Positions 7,449 to 22,400 of a stretch of DNA of 64,000 nt are shown here, one piece after another (within the stretch, counting starts at the first letter, position 1; every line of letters starts with the position of its first letter). Source of the stretch: CBDBJR01 sp965206445 (GTDB lineage: Bacteria > Pseudomonadota > Gammaproteobacteria > Arenicellales > Poriferihabitantaceae); NCBI GenBank assembly GCA_965206445.1, contig CBDBJR010000002.1, forward strand, positions 434,001-498,000, written 5' to 3'. The position numbers and the translations under genes were made by a program. The notes under the pieces are model-generated. The model did no database searches. It saw nothing but the letters and a program-made list of their open reading frames with translations, and was not told where the DNA came from.

Positions 7449-10400
7449 GGGCATTCGATCTCCGCGCCCACTACCGGCTTTACTGAGAGATCTGGCGGCT
7501 TTGTCGGCCCCACAGTGAACGTGGGGCAGGCATTGGAATTTCTATTTCCACTCGGTCCTGGTGCTTCTGGTATTGGTGGGGGTGCATCGGGCAACTGTCG
7601 TCTGGAATCAGGCGGCAACGTTGTTAGTACCGTAGTCCAACGAGTGGAGCTTTCAGGTTCATTTGATGAAATACGCTGGCGATGGACGCCACCTGCTTCA
7701 GTGGCCGGCAGGACATGTACTTTTTTCGTTCTAAATGCACGCCACGGTGAAGAATTACGCATTAATTTTGACATCATCGTCCGCCCCGCCGACACCGCCG
7801 TGCCGGCCTTCAACAGCAACGCCCGCATTGACGACCAGGTGTATATTTCCGAGCGGGAAATTGGCAGCATCACCCTGCCGACCGCCACCGGCGGCGACGG
7901 CGCGCTGGCCTACAGCATCAGCCCGACATTGCCCACCGGCCTGACCCTGACCGGCAATGTCCTCACCGGCGAGGTCGACACATCCGCAACCGGCCCCACC
8001 ACCTACACCTACAGGGTGGGGGACAGCGACCCCAATACCGCCGACACCGACACCGACACGCTGACGTTCACCATTGAATTCCTTGGCTCGAATGGCCAAT
8101 CCACCCCCATGTTCAGCAGCACGGCCAACATCCCCGCCCAGAGCTACGCCGTGGGCGGAAACATCGGCGCCGTCACGCTGCCGCAGGGATACGGCGGCAG
8201 TGACGGCTCGTTTGTCTACAGCATCAGCCCGGCATTGCCCACCGGCCTGACCTTGACCGGACGCATCCTCACCGGCACCCCGGCCGCCGTGCAGGATTCC
8301 GCCACCTACACCTATGTGGTGAACGACGGCGACGGGGACGTCGGCGGCTCAGACGCCAGCACCCTCCCGTTCACCATTGAGATTGCAGGAAATCAGCCCC
8401 CTAGACTCATAGTGCCAGACAATGTCATTTTCAATCCCCTTGTAGGTGAACTAGTAGAATTTGATTTTGATGCTGATGATCCTAACGATGATGACCTGTC
8501 ATGGCTCATCTTTGCTGGTCGTTACCGCCTGAACGAGATTGGATTGCTTGGTGAGACAATTGATCAAGACGGAGTATTCAGATGGACTCCTGATCCAGAC
8601 CATGCAGGTGTCCTTCGGCCAGTTACTATTACTGTTATAGAAACTAATCGAATAGTATATGCAGACCCCCAGGTAAGGAACGTTATAACTTTTCCCGCTA
8701 TAGGCACGTCTCCTGATCAGCTCGTTCAATACCGATTCGACTTTAGGGTACGAAACCTGCCGCCTGACATTGAAAGGTATGCTCCAACTGTCAATGAAGG
8801 TACTACAATTCCCAGTCTTGACACGGCAGTCACAGCACCGGCGGCTTCGACTCCGGTATACACATACTCAATCGCACCCGACCCGAGTGATACTCCGCCT
8901 ACTGAGCGGACGACTGTCCCTCAACAGATTTTAGACTCTCTGGATTCAGCCACGGGCGCTTTTGCATTACAGTTTCCATGTGATACGAACTCAGGGAACA
9001 ACCAAGCACAATTTCGTTTCAGGTGGCGCGTTCAGGAAGGTGATGAAATCTCCGACATCCAGGTAGGCTTTCTATTGCTTTCAAACAACGACAACTGTGA
9101 GACACAAGTAACAGCCCGGCTGACCGGCCCGCTGACCGAAGCCAGTCTGTACGCCATACCGGCGACGACTGTCTCCCTGACGCTGCTCGCTTCCGAATAC
9201 GGGGACTCCCTGGAGGCAAGCGACTTCACCGTGATGGAAACCATCCCCGGGACCGTGACCGTGAGCGGTGTCACCCGCATCAGCAACACCGTCGCCCAGC
9301 TGACGCTGGCGTACAGCGGAGAGGACGTCATCACCAACGGCGTGCTGTCAATCACCGTCGACAGCTTTGACCACACCGGTCTGGGCCCAGCGCTCTCCAA
9401 CAACATCCTGGTTGCCATCAGCGCCGGCGTGAATGTCTGCGGCCGCACGCCGGGAGTGCGCGATGCCATCGTCGCCGCATCGGCTGACAGCAGCTGTGCG
9501 GGCGTGACCGATCTGGCGACGATTACGACCGTGAATCTGGCTAGTCAGCAGGGTCCCGTCTCGGTGGCAAGAAGCGATTTTGCCGGCCTGGATGCGCTGA
9601 GAAGTTTGGGTTTGAGAAACGCCGGCTTGACCACGTTGCCTTCCGACCTCTTTGCCGACCTGTCGACGCTTCAGACGTTGAGCCTGGGCCCCAATGCGCT
9701 GGGCACGCTGCCCGCCGGCCTTTTTGACGGCTTGAGTGTGCTCGGTCGGTTGGATTTGAACTCCGCCGGACTCACCACCCTCAATGCCAACGTCTTTGAT
9801 GATCTTGATGCGCTGGGGAGTTTGGATCTGACAGGCAACCCGTTCGTGGTGGGCACCGGCCTGCCTGCTGGCATCTTTGACGAAGTGTTTGATACTCTGG
9901 GCGCCATTACCTCAGACAGCGCCGACACGGGCAGTAGGCTCCGCGTCGACGACGCCGTCCGCGACGGCCATTTTGTCTGCTCCCATCCCGCCGCCGACGT
10001 CATTGTCGCCGCTGTCGCCATGGCCGACGCCGCCGTCACCGACTGCCTGCTCGTCAGCTCCACACAATTCAACACGGCCACCCCGCCGGTAGACCCCACA
10101 TTGAGCAGCCTGACCTTTTCCGCCGGCGTCCTGACACCGACGTTCAACTCCCGCACCATAGACTATGCCGTCTCGGTACCCAGCAACATCGAAACCGTGA
10201 TCGTGACGCCGATCGCCAGCCAGCCCGGCGCCACGATTACCGTCAACGGCGGCTTCGGGCGTACCTTCAGTCTGGAGCGGGGCGTGCCGCAGTCGATTCG
10301 CATTGAAGTCACTGCCCCCGATGGCACCACCAGGGTGACCTACACAGTGTTTGCCACCCGTGTCCTGGTATTGGCCAATATCTGCGACCGCACGGACGAG

Positions 10401-13400
10401 GTGGAGGAGGCCATTCTCAATGAAATTAATAGCCAGAATGGAGCGGCCCCCAGACCCGCCTGCGAGAGTGCTGACTTGTCGGTGATTCGGCAACTTTCGC
10501 TGGTTGGTAGGAGCGCATCGCCTAGTCGGGACATCACTGCGCTGCAAGAAGGCGATTTTGACGGCCTGATTGAGCTGAGGGGTCTGTTCTTGAATGGCAA
10601 CAGTTTGACCACGCTGCCCGTCGACATCTTTGACGGCCTGGATAATCTTACCCGGATAGAATTGCACAACAACGACCTCACCATGCTGCCCGCCACCGTC
10701 TTTGATGGCCTTGCTCTGGGGAATTTGACGTTGGACAACAACCCACTCACGGCGAACACCGGCCTACCCGCTGGCATCTTTGACAATGTGCTGAATACGC
10801 TGGGCGCCATTGCACCACCCGGATCCGCCAGCGGCTTTGTGGTTGACGCCGCCGTCCGCGCCGCCCATTTTGTCTGCTCCCATCCCGCCGCCGACGGCAT
10901 TGTCGCCATCATCGCCGGCGTGGACGACTGCCTCCACATCACCACCGCACAATTCAACCAGGCCCTCCGGTACGCAGACCCCACATTGCGCGGCCTGACC
11001 CTGACCGACGGCACCGACCTCTTCCCCCTCACCCCGGTGTTCGCCTCCGGCACCACGGCCTATACCGTCTCGGTCCCCATCAACGTCTCCAGTGTGACCG
11101 TGAGGCCGGTCGCCAGCCAGTCCGGCGCCGCGATTACCATTGACGGCGACCCCGCCCCCAGCAGCCAATTCAGCGCCCCCTTCAATCTGACGCTGGACGT
11201 GACGCAGAGGATTCCCATTGTCGTCACTTCCCCCGACGCCGGCACCATGCTGACCTACACAGTGGATGTCACCCCTGCCCGGGCATTGATCAATATCTGC
11301 AACCGCACGATGGTGGTGCGGCAGGCCATTATCCTCGACATTGATAACCGCAATGGAGATGACGGCCCACCCAGCTGCCAGGGTGTTGACTTGTTGGAGG
11401 TTCGGCAACTTTCGCTGAGTGGTAGGAGCGACATCACTACGCTGCAAGAAGACGATTTTGACGGCCTGACCGCGATGACGAATCTGTCATTGAATGGCAA
11501 CAGTTTGACCACGCTGCCCGCCGACATCTTTGACGGCCTGTCCGCGCTGCAGACTTTGACGTTGCACAACAACCCACTCACGGCGGGCACCGGCCTGCCC
11601 GATGGCATCTTTGACGATGTGCTGAATACGCTGGGCGCCATTGCAGCACCCGGATCCGCCAGCGGCTTTGTGGTTGACGACGCCGTCCGCGCCGCCCATT
11701 TTGTCTGCTCCCTTTCCGACGCCGACGCCGTGGTCGCCGCCACAACAGGAGTGAGCGACTGCCTGCGTATTACCTCCGCACAATTCGCCGCCTACAACGA
11801 CGACAACCAGCTTTCCTATATCTGCGACCGCACGCTGGAGGTGCGGGATGCCATTCTCGACCAACTCGATTTCCGCAATGGAAATGCCCCCAGACCCGAC
11901 TGCGCGAGGGCTGACTTGTCGGAGATTCAGCAGACACTGTCGCTGGTTGGTAGGAGCGCATCGCCTAGTAGGGACATCACTGCGCTGCAAGAAGGCGATT
12001 TTGACGGCCTGATTGAGATGAGGGGTCTGTTCTTGAATGGCAACAGTTTGACCACGCTGCCCGTCGGCATCTTTGACGGCCTGGATAGTCTTGCCCGGAT
12101 AGAATTGCACGACAACGACCTCACCACGCTGCCCGCCGACATCTTTGACGGCCTGGATATGCTTACGAGTTTGTTTTTGCAGGATAATGCGTTCACGCCG
12201 GGAACTGGCCTGCCCGATGGCATCTTTGACGATGTGCTTGATAGTCTGCTCGCCATCCCCGATACCCCGGATACCGCCCTCAGCGGTTTTGTGGCTGACG
12301 AAGCTGTCCGCGCCGCCCATTTTGTCTGCTCCCGTGACGACGCCGACGCCGTGGTCGCCGCCACAGCAGGAGTGGGCGACTGCCTGCGTATTACCTCCGC
12401 ACAACTCACCGCCTACGCGGCCAGCACCGGAACGAACCGTATCTGCGGCCGCACGCCAGCGGTGCGGGATGCCATCCTCGGACGATCCTCGTCCAGCGAC
12501 TGCGGGAACGTGCCCGATTTGGCGACGATTACCGTGCTTAACCTGAATGACAGCGGTATCACCGTGCTGGAACCCGGCGATTTTGCCGGCCTGGATGCGC
12601 TGACCAATTTGAGTTTGGCCAACAACGGCGGCTTGACCACGTTGCCCGCCGGCATCTTTGCCGGCCTGACGATGCTGGACACGTTGAATTTGGGCACGAA
12701 TAGGCTGGCATCGCTGCGAAGCGACGCTTTTGCCGGCCTGGATGCGCTGGAAACGTTGGTGTTGTCCGGCAACGACTTGACCAGGTTGCCCGCCGGCATC
12801 TTTGCCGGCCTGACGGGGCTGGACACGTTGAATTTGGGCACGAATAGGCTGGCATCGCTGCGAAGCGACGCTTTTGCCGGCCTGGATGCGCTGGAAACGT
12901 TGGTGTTGTCCGGCAACGCCTTGACCGCGTTGCCCCCCGGCATCTTTGCCGGCCTGCCGCGGCTTGTAAGTTTGTTGCTGACCGGAAACAGTTTCACGGC
13001 GGACACCGGCCTGCCCAGTGGCATCTTTGACGATGTGGTTGATACTCTGGGCAGCATTGTCACAACAGTCATCACGGGGAACATCTTCCTCGTCGACGAC
13101 ACCGTCCGCGACGCCCATTTTGTCTGCTCCCGTGACGACGCCGATGCCATTGTCGCCGCCACCGACGGCGTGTCCAACTGTTTGAGAATCACCTCGGCAC
13201 AGTTCGACGCCTACAATCTGACCGATGCCACATTGAGCGTCCTGACCGTGGACCCCGGCACCCTGAACCCGGTGTTCGCCCCCGGCACCACGAACTATGC
13301 CGTTGTGGTCTCCAACTCCGTCGAAAGTGTCACCGTGAGTGCAAACGCCACCAATTCCTCTGGTGCCACCATTGCCCTCAACGACGTCTCCTTCGTCACC

Positions 13401-16400
13401 GACCCCGCCAGCGCCGACATTCCCCTGACGGTCGGCATGCCGCGGGCCATTCCCATTGTCGTCACCGCCGCCGACGGCGCCACCACGATGACCTACACGG
13501 TCACCGCCACCCGTCGTGCGGGTCTCAATATCTGCTCGCGCACGGCAGGGGTGCGGGCTGCCATCCTCGCAGCATCCTCGTCCACCTCCTGTACGAGCGT
13601 GACCAGGGACGCTTTGGCGGCGATTGAAGAGCTTGAAGTGGATGACAGCGGTATCACCGTGTTGCAGCGAGGTGATTTTGCCGGCCTGACGGCGCTGACA
13701 AGTTTGACGTTGTCCAACAACAGCGCCTTGGCCACGTTGCCCGAAGGCATCTTTGACGGTCTGACGGCGCTTGAGACGTTGAATCTGAGCTTAAATGGTC
13801 TGGCATCGCTGCGAAGCGACGCTTTTGCCGGCCTGACGGCGCTTACAGAGCTGTTCCTCGGAAACAACGCACTCACCGCCCTTGATGCCGACGTCTTTGA
13901 TGGTCTTCGTCTACGGTCGTTGTCGCTGAACGGAAACAGTTTCACGGCGGACACCGGCCTGCCCGATGGCATCTTTGACGCTGTGCTTCCTGGTCTGGGC
14001 AGAGTTACCGATTCCATCACCGCCATAGGCAACTTCTTCCTCGTTGACGACAACGTCCGCGCCGCCCATTTTGTCTGCTCCCGTGACGACGCCGCCGCCA
14101 TTCTCGCCAGCACAGCAGGAGTGACCGACTGCCTGCGCGTCACCTCCGCACAACTCGCCCCCTTCCTGGTGAGGGCAGACACCACGTTGAGCGGCCTGGC
14201 CGTGTCCGGCGGCGGCACCCTGGACCCGGTGTTTGACTCCGCCACCACGACCTATGCCGTTTCAATCGACAACAGCGTTGCCAGTGTGACCGTGACGCCG
14301 ACCGCCACCAATGACGGCGGCGCCACCATTACCGTCAACGGCGCCCCCGTCACCAGCCGCGTTGCCAGCAGCCCCATTGGCCTGACGGAAGGCACGACGC
14401 GGACCATTTCCATTATCGTCACCGCCGAAGTCGGCATGACCACGATGACCTACACGGTCAACGCCATCCGTGAGATTCGCCTGGGCAATATCTGCTCGCG
14501 GACAGACGAGGTGGAAGCGGCCATCCTCGACGCCATCACGCCCCGCCCCGCCGACTGTATGAACGTGGACGTGAACGATTTGGCGACGATTACCGCGCTT
14601 ACCTTTAATGGCGGCGGCACCGGTATCACCGAGCTGCGGCGACGAGATTTTGCCGGCTTGACGGGGCTGACAAGTTTGACGTTGTCCGACCACTCCTTGA
14701 CCACGTTGCCCCCCGACATCTTTGACGGCCTGAATGCGCTGACAAGTTTGACGGTGACCCAAAACGACAACTTGGCCACGTTGCCCGAAGGCATCTTTGA
14801 CGGCCTGACGGCGCTTGAGACGTTGGATCTGGGCTTAAATAGTCTGACCGCGCTGCGAAGCGACGCTTTTGCCGGCCTGCGTACTCTGACAACGTTGACG
14901 TTGGACAGCAACCGCTTGACCATGTTGCCCGAAGGCATCTTTGACGGCCTGACGGCGCTTGAGACGTTGGGTCTGAGCGTAAATGGTCTGACCGCGCTGC
15001 GAAGCGACGCTTTTGCCGGCCTGCGTACTCTGACAACGTTGACGTTGACCGGCAACAGCTTGGACACGTTGCCCACCGGCGTCTTTGCCGACCTGGGTGC
15101 GCTGACAACGTTGATATTGAACCGCAACAGCTTGGACACGTTGCCCACCGGCGTCTTTGCCGACCTGGGTGCGCTGACAATGTTGTCGTTGAACGGCAAC
15201 AGCTTGACCACGTTGCCCACCGGCGTCTTTGTCGGCCTGGGTGCGCTGGCAACGTTGTCGTTGAGCGACAACAGCTTGACCACGTTGCCCCGCGACATCT
15301 TTAGCGGCCTGACGGGGCTTGGAGTGTTGTCTCTGGAAAACAACCCACTCACCTTCCTTAATGCCGGCATCTTTGATGGTCTTCGTCTACGGTCGTTGTC
15401 GCTGAACGGAAACAGTTTCACGGCGGCCACCGGCCTGCCCAGTGGCGTCTTTGACGATGTGATTGGTACTCTGGGCGCCATTACCTTGGACACCACCGTC
15501 GAGGGCGACAGGTTCCTCATCGACGCCAACGTCGGCCCCGCCCATTTTGTCTGCTCCCGTGCCGACTCCGAGGACATTGTCGCCGCCGCCGGCGTCCTCA
15601 GCTGCCTGCTCGTCAGCTCCACACAATTCAACGACTTCCTGGCGTCGACCGTTGCCACGTTGCGCGGCCTGACCATCTCCGACGGCACCCTGGAGCCGGT
15701 GTTTGACTCCACCATCACGACCTATACCGTTTCGGTCGCCAACCACATTGAAGCTGTGACCATAACGCCGACCGCCACCAATGGCTTCGCCACGGTGACC
15801 GTCGGCGGCAATCCGGTCGCCAGCGGCGTTGACGGCATCGTCTTTGAACTGAGTGAAGGCATACCGCAGGCCATTTCCATTGTCGTCACCGGCCGCGACG
15901 ACACCACCACGGAAACCTACACGGTCACCGTCACCCGTTCGGCGACAATCGGCCCGAACAATATCTGCATGCGGACCGAAGCGGTGTGGGATGCCATTGT
16001 CGCCGCATCAACGGCCACCGCCTGCACGGATGTGAATGCGGCGCAACTGGCTTCGGTGACGAGCCTGAGCTTTGGTGGTGTTGGTGATGCCATCAGGGTA
16101 TTGCAACCCGGCGATTTTGCCGGCTTGACGGGGCTGACGAGGTTGGATTTGATTGGCGCTTTTGACGCAAGCAGCAACAGGCTGGAATCGTTGCCCGATG
16201 ACATTTTTGCCGGCTTGACCTCGCTTGAGAGGTTGTCGTTGGCCAACAACGCCCTGACCACGTTGCCCCCCACCTTTTTTGCCGGCTTGACCTCGCTCAC
16301 GAACTTGGCACTGGATGACAACCAATTGAACACATTGTCTGCCGATCAGTTTACCGGCTTGACGAGTCTTATAGGTTTGTCTTTGAGCAACAACGCCCTG

Positions 16401-19400
16401 ACCACGTTGCCCCCCACCATTTTTGCCGGCTTGACCTCGCTGATACAGTTGAGCTTGCAGGGCAATGGCCTCACCACGCTTGATGCCGGTCAGGTTACCG
16501 GCCTGCCCCTCAGGATTTTTGGGTTGTTTGGCAACGATTTCACGGCGGGAACCGGTCTGCCCGCCGGCATCTTTGACGGTCCGATCAATATCCAGAGAAC
16601 CGATCGACCCGACGAGAACATCGTTATTGGACCCGACGGGGAACTCGCTAATGGCTTCTCTGTGGACCTGAACGTCCGCGAAGCCCATTTTGCCTGCTCG
16701 CGTGACGACGCCGAGGACATTGTCGCCCGCACCGCCGGCGTCACCGACTGCCTGCTCATCACCGCCGCAGAATTCGCCACGGCCACCACGCTGATAGCCG
16801 CAGACGCCTCGTTGAGCGGCCTGATTCTGTCCACCGGCGCCCTGAACCCGGTGTTTGACTCCACCATCACGACCTATACCGTCGTGGTCGCCAACAGCAT
16901 CGACAGGGTGATCGTGACGCCGAGTGCCACCATTACCGGCGCCACCATTACCGTCAACGCCGCCGCCGTCACCAGCGGCAGCGACAGCGAAGCCATTGCC
17001 CTGCCAGGCACGCCGCTGGACATTCCCATTGTCGTCACCGCTGCCAACGGCAACACCATGATGACCTACACGGTCACCGTCACCAGCGCGGGGCCGTTGT
17101 CCACCGCCACCCTGGCCGGCACGCTGACCGAAGCCGGCCTGTTCGCCACACCGGCGCCGACCGTCACCGTCACGCTGGCCAACACCGAATACGAGGCGGC
17201 CCCGGGCACCCTGCTGCCAAGCCACTTCAGCGTGACGGATACCGTCGCCGGGACTGTGAGCGTGAGCGATTTCACCCGCGACAGCGACACCGTCGCCACG
17301 TTGACGCTGGCGTACAGCGGCGAGGACATCACCACCGCCGGTACTCTGTCCGTCACCGTCGCCGCCGCCGGCCACACCGCCGCCGGCGACCTGATGACCA
17401 ACACCATCGCTATTACCGCCGCCGCCGGCGCCGGCGTCAATGTCTGCGGGCGGACGGCACAGGTGCGGGATGCGATTGTCGCGGCGTCCAGCGACGCCGA
17501 ATGCACGAGCATCACCGACCTGGCAGACCTTTTTTCGACTAATGCAAATCAGCTTAATGTGCAAAACCAAGGCATCGTTTCGCTGCAAAGCGGCGACTTT
17601 GCCGGCTTGACGGCGCTGGTGCATTTGCGGTTGAACGACAACAGACTGACGGCACTGCCGGCCGACATTTTTGCCGGCTTGGCGTCGCTGGAGGTATTGC
17701 GCTTGAGCAACAACGCTCTGGAGGCACTGCCGGCCACCATTTTTGACGGCTTGACGGTGCTTCGGAGATTGCGCTTGAGCGACACCGCTCTGACGGCACT
17801 GCCGGCCACCATTTTTGACGGCTTGGATGCGCTGGTGGAGTTGGATTTGACCGCCACCTCCTACACGGAGGACACCGGCCTGCCCGTCGGCATCTTTGAC
17901 GATGTGCTGGATAGTCTGGGCGAATTTGGCACTGATTTCGTGGTTGGCGGGAACGTTCGCGGCGCCCATTTTGTCTGCTCCCATCCCGACGTCGCCGCCA
18001 TTGTCGCCTCCGCCGGCATTACCGTCAGCCCCGCCATAAACAGATGCCTGCGCGTCAGCTCCACACAATTCAACGACTTCCTGACGCGGAGGGACGCCGT
18101 CTTGAGCGGCCTGACCCTGTCCGACGGCACCGACACCTTCCCCCTCACCCCGGTGTTCGCCTCCGGCACCACGGCCTATACCGTCGCGGTCATCAGCAGC
18201 GTCGACACGGTGACCGTGACGCCGACCGCCACCAATACCGGCGCCACGATTACCGTCACCGCCGCCGCCGTCACCAGCGGCAGCGCCAGCGGCCCCATTG
18301 GCCTGACGGAAGGCACGTCGCTGGACATTCCCATTGTCGTCACCGCCGCCGAAGGCGCCAACACGGCAACCTACACGGTCACCGTCACCCGTGCGACGGT
18401 CGCCCAGGACGCCAGCTTATCCGGCCTGACCCTGTCCGTTGGCGCCCTGGACCCGGTGTTCGCCCCCGGCACCACGACCTATACCGTTTCGGTCGTCAAT
18501 AGCGTCGACAGGGTGACCGTGATGCCGACCGCCACCAATGCCGCCGACGGCGCCGCCGGCGCCACCATTACCGTCAACGCCGCCCCCGTCGCCAGCGGCG
18601 TCGCCAGCAGCGCCATTCCCCTGCGGGCAGGCGTGCCGCTGGACATTCCCATTGTCGTCACCGCCGCCGAAGGCGCCAACACGGAAACCTACACGGTCAC
18701 CGTCACCCGTGCGCCGCCAGCGCCGCCCATCATCTCCATCGCCGCCGGGACTTCCCCGGTGACCGAGGGCACGGCAGCCACCTTCACGCTGACGGCGACC
18801 CCGGCTCCGGCGAGCGACCTGACCGTCATGGTGACGGTGACTGGGGCGGGCGACTTCATTGACGGCGCCGCGCCGACGTCGGTCACCATCCCCGCCGACG
18901 CCACCACCGCCACCCTGACGGTGCCAACCACCGACGACAGCACGGTTGAGGTGCCCGCCATCATGACCGCGACCGTGACCACCGGCGCCGGCTACACGGT
19001 GGACGGCGCCAGCAACAGCGCCAGTGTCACGATCCGGGATAACGACGCCGTGTCGATAGACGCCAGCTTATCCGGCCTGACCCTGTCCGCCGGCACCGAC
19101 ACCTTCCCCCTCACCCCGGTGTTCGCCTCCGGCACCACGACCTATACCGTCCTGGTCGCCAACAGCATTGACACGGTGACCGTGATGCCGACCGCCACCA
19201 ATGCCGACGCCACCATTACCGTCAACGACGTCGCCGTCACCAGCGCCACCGCCAGCGGCGCCATTGCCCTGACGGAAGACATACCGATGGACATTCGCAT
19301 TATCGTCACCGCCGCCAACGCCAACACCACGATGACCTACACGGTCACCGCCACCCGTGCGGTGACGTCCATCATCTCCATCGCCGCCGGGACGTCCCCG

Positions 19401-22400
19401 GTGACCGAGGGCACGGCGGCCACCTTCACGCTGACGGCGACCCCGGCTCCGGCGAGCGACCTGACCGTCATGGTGACGGTGACTGGGGCGGGCGACTTCA
19501 TTGCCGGCGCCGCGCCGACGACGGTCACCATCAACGCCGCTGCCACCACCGCCACCCTGACGGTGCCAACCACCGACGACAGCATGGACGAGGCGTCCGC
19601 CACCATCATCGCGACCGTGACAGCCGGCACCGACTACACCCCGCACAGCGACGACAACAGCGCCAGTGTCACGGTCCGGGATGACGACGGTACCGATATC
19701 TGCTCGCGGACAGTGGCGGTGCGGGATGCCATCCTCGCCGCCCTCACGCCCACCCCCGACTGCACGAGTGTGAGTGCAGAGGAGCTGGCTTCGGTGACGA
19801 CACTGTCCTTGGTTGATGGTGCCGTCACGGCATTGCAAAGCGGCGATTTTGCCGGCTTGACCTCGCTCACGATGTTGGCGTTGAACGGCAACGCCCTGAC
19901 CACGTTGCCCGATGACATTTTTGCCGGCTTGACCTCGCTCACGACGTTGGCGTTGAACAACAACGGCCTGACCACACTTGCTACCGGTCAGTTTACCGGC
20001 TTGCCCCTCAGGGATTTGCTTTTGTCTGGCAACGGGTTCACGGCGGGCACCGGTCTGCCCGCCGGCATCTTTGACGATCCGATCGCTACCCTGGGAAGCA
20101 TTGGAATCGCCCCGGCCAGCGAGGGATTCGTTGTGGACCCCGCCGTCCGCGCAGCCCATTTTGTCTGCTCCCGTGGCAACTTCGCGGCCATTGTCACCGC
20201 TGTCGCCATGGTCGACGCCGCCGTCACCGACTGCCTGCTCGTGACCTCGGCACAACTCAACGCCTATCTCGTGTCGATAGAGGCCGGGTTGAGCGGCCTG
20301 ACCGTGTCCGGCGCCGCCCTGACCCCGGTGTTCGCCTCCGCCACCACGGCCTATACCGTCGCGTTCGCCAGCAACGTCGACATGGTGACCGTGACGCCGA
20401 CCGCCACCAATCCCAGCGCCAGCATTACCGTCAACGACGACCTCGTCCCCAGCGGCAGCCCCAGCGTCGCCATTAACCTGATAGGACCAGGCATCCCGCG
20501 GACCATTTCCATTGTTGTCACCGCCGCCGACGGCGACACCGCGATGACCTACACGGTCACCGCCACCAGTGCGTTAGCCGTCCAGGACGCCAGCTTATCC
20601 GGCCTGACCCTGTCCGTTGGCACCCTGGACCCGGTGTTTGACTTCGCCACCACGACCTATACCGCCGCGGTCGCCGGCAGCGTCGACACGGTGACCGTGA
20701 TGCCGACCGCCACCAATGCCGGCGCCACCATTACCGTCAACGCCGCCGCCGTCACCAGCGGCAGCGCCAGCGCCGCCATTACCCTGACGGCAGGCATGCC
20801 GATGGACATTCCCATTGTCGTCACCGCCGAAAACACCATCATCACGGAAACCTACACGGTCACCGTCACCCGTGCGGTGACGCCCATCATCTCCATCGCC
20901 GCCGGGACGTCCCCGGTGACCGAGGGCACGGCGGCCACCTTCACGCTGACGGCGACCCCGGCTCCGGAGAACGACCTGGCCGTTGTGGTGATGGTGGACG
21001 ACGGGGCGGGCGACTTCATTGACGGCGTCGCGCCGACGACGTTCACCATCAACGCCGCCGCCACCACCGCCACCCTGGTGGTGCCAACCACCGACGACAG
21101 CACTGTCGAGGCGACCGGCGCCATCACCGCAACGGTGGCAGCCGGCACCGGCTATACGGTGCACAGCACCGACAACAGCGCCAGGGTCCTGGTCGAGGAT
21201 AACGACAGTACCAATATCTGCGAGCGGACAGACGCGGTGGAAGCGGCCATCCTCGCCGCCATCACGCCCACCCCCGACTGCGCGAGTGTGCTTATAGAGC
21301 AACTGGCTTCGGTGAGTACACTGACCTTTGGTCGTAGTGCCGTCACGGCATTGAAAAGCGGCGATTTTGCCGGCTTGACGGGGCTGACGGTCTTGTCTGT
21401 GCCTGGGAATTCTGGGCGCGACAGGCTGACCATGTTGCCCGATGACATTTTTGCCGGCTTGCCCTCGCTCACGAGGTTGACTTTGTCCAACAACGCCCTG
21501 ACCACGTTGCCCGATGACATTTTTGCCGGCTTGACCTCGCTCAGTGAGTTGCGCCTGACTGGCAACCAATTGAACACATTGTCTGCCGGTCAGTTTGCCG
21601 GCTTGCCGGCTCTTTCAAGTTTGTTTTTGAACGACAACGCCCTGACCGCACTGCCCCCCACCATTTTTGCCGGCTTGACCTTGCTCAGTAATTTGCAACT
21701 GAGTAACAACCAATTGAATACATTGTCTGCCGGTCAGTTTGCCGGCTTGCCGGCTCTTTCAAGTTTGTTTTTGAACGACAACGCCCTGACCGCACTGCCC
21801 CCCACCATTTTTGCCGGCTTGACCTTGCTCAGTGATTTGCAACTGAGTAACAACCAATTGAATACATTGTCTGCCGGTCAGTTTGCCGACTTGCGCCGCC
21901 TCTTCTTGTTGGGGTTGCGTGGCAACAGTTTCACGGCGGGAACCGGTCTGCCCGCCGGCATCTTTGACGCTGTGATCCCCCTGGGACCCATTGGAACCGA
22001 CTTCTTCGTTGTGGACCAAAACGTCCGCGCCGCCCATTTTGTCTGCTCCCGTGCCGACTTCGCGGCCATTGTCACCGCTGTCGCCATGGTCGACGCCGCC
22101 GTCACCGACTGTCTGCTCGTGACCTCGGCACAACTCAACACCCAGATCGCGCCGAGCGACGCCAGGTTGAGCGGCCTGACCCTGACCGACGGTGCCCTGA
22201 CCCCGGTGTTCATCCCAGGCACCACGACCTATACCGTCGCGCTCGCCAGCAGCGTCGCCACGCTGAGCGTGACGCCGACCGCCACCAATGCCGCCGGCGC
22301 CACCATTACCGTCAACGGCGCCACCGTCACCAGCGGCAGTGCCACCACCGCCAACCTGACGGCAGGCACGCCGCTAGCCATTTCCATTGTCGTCACCGCC

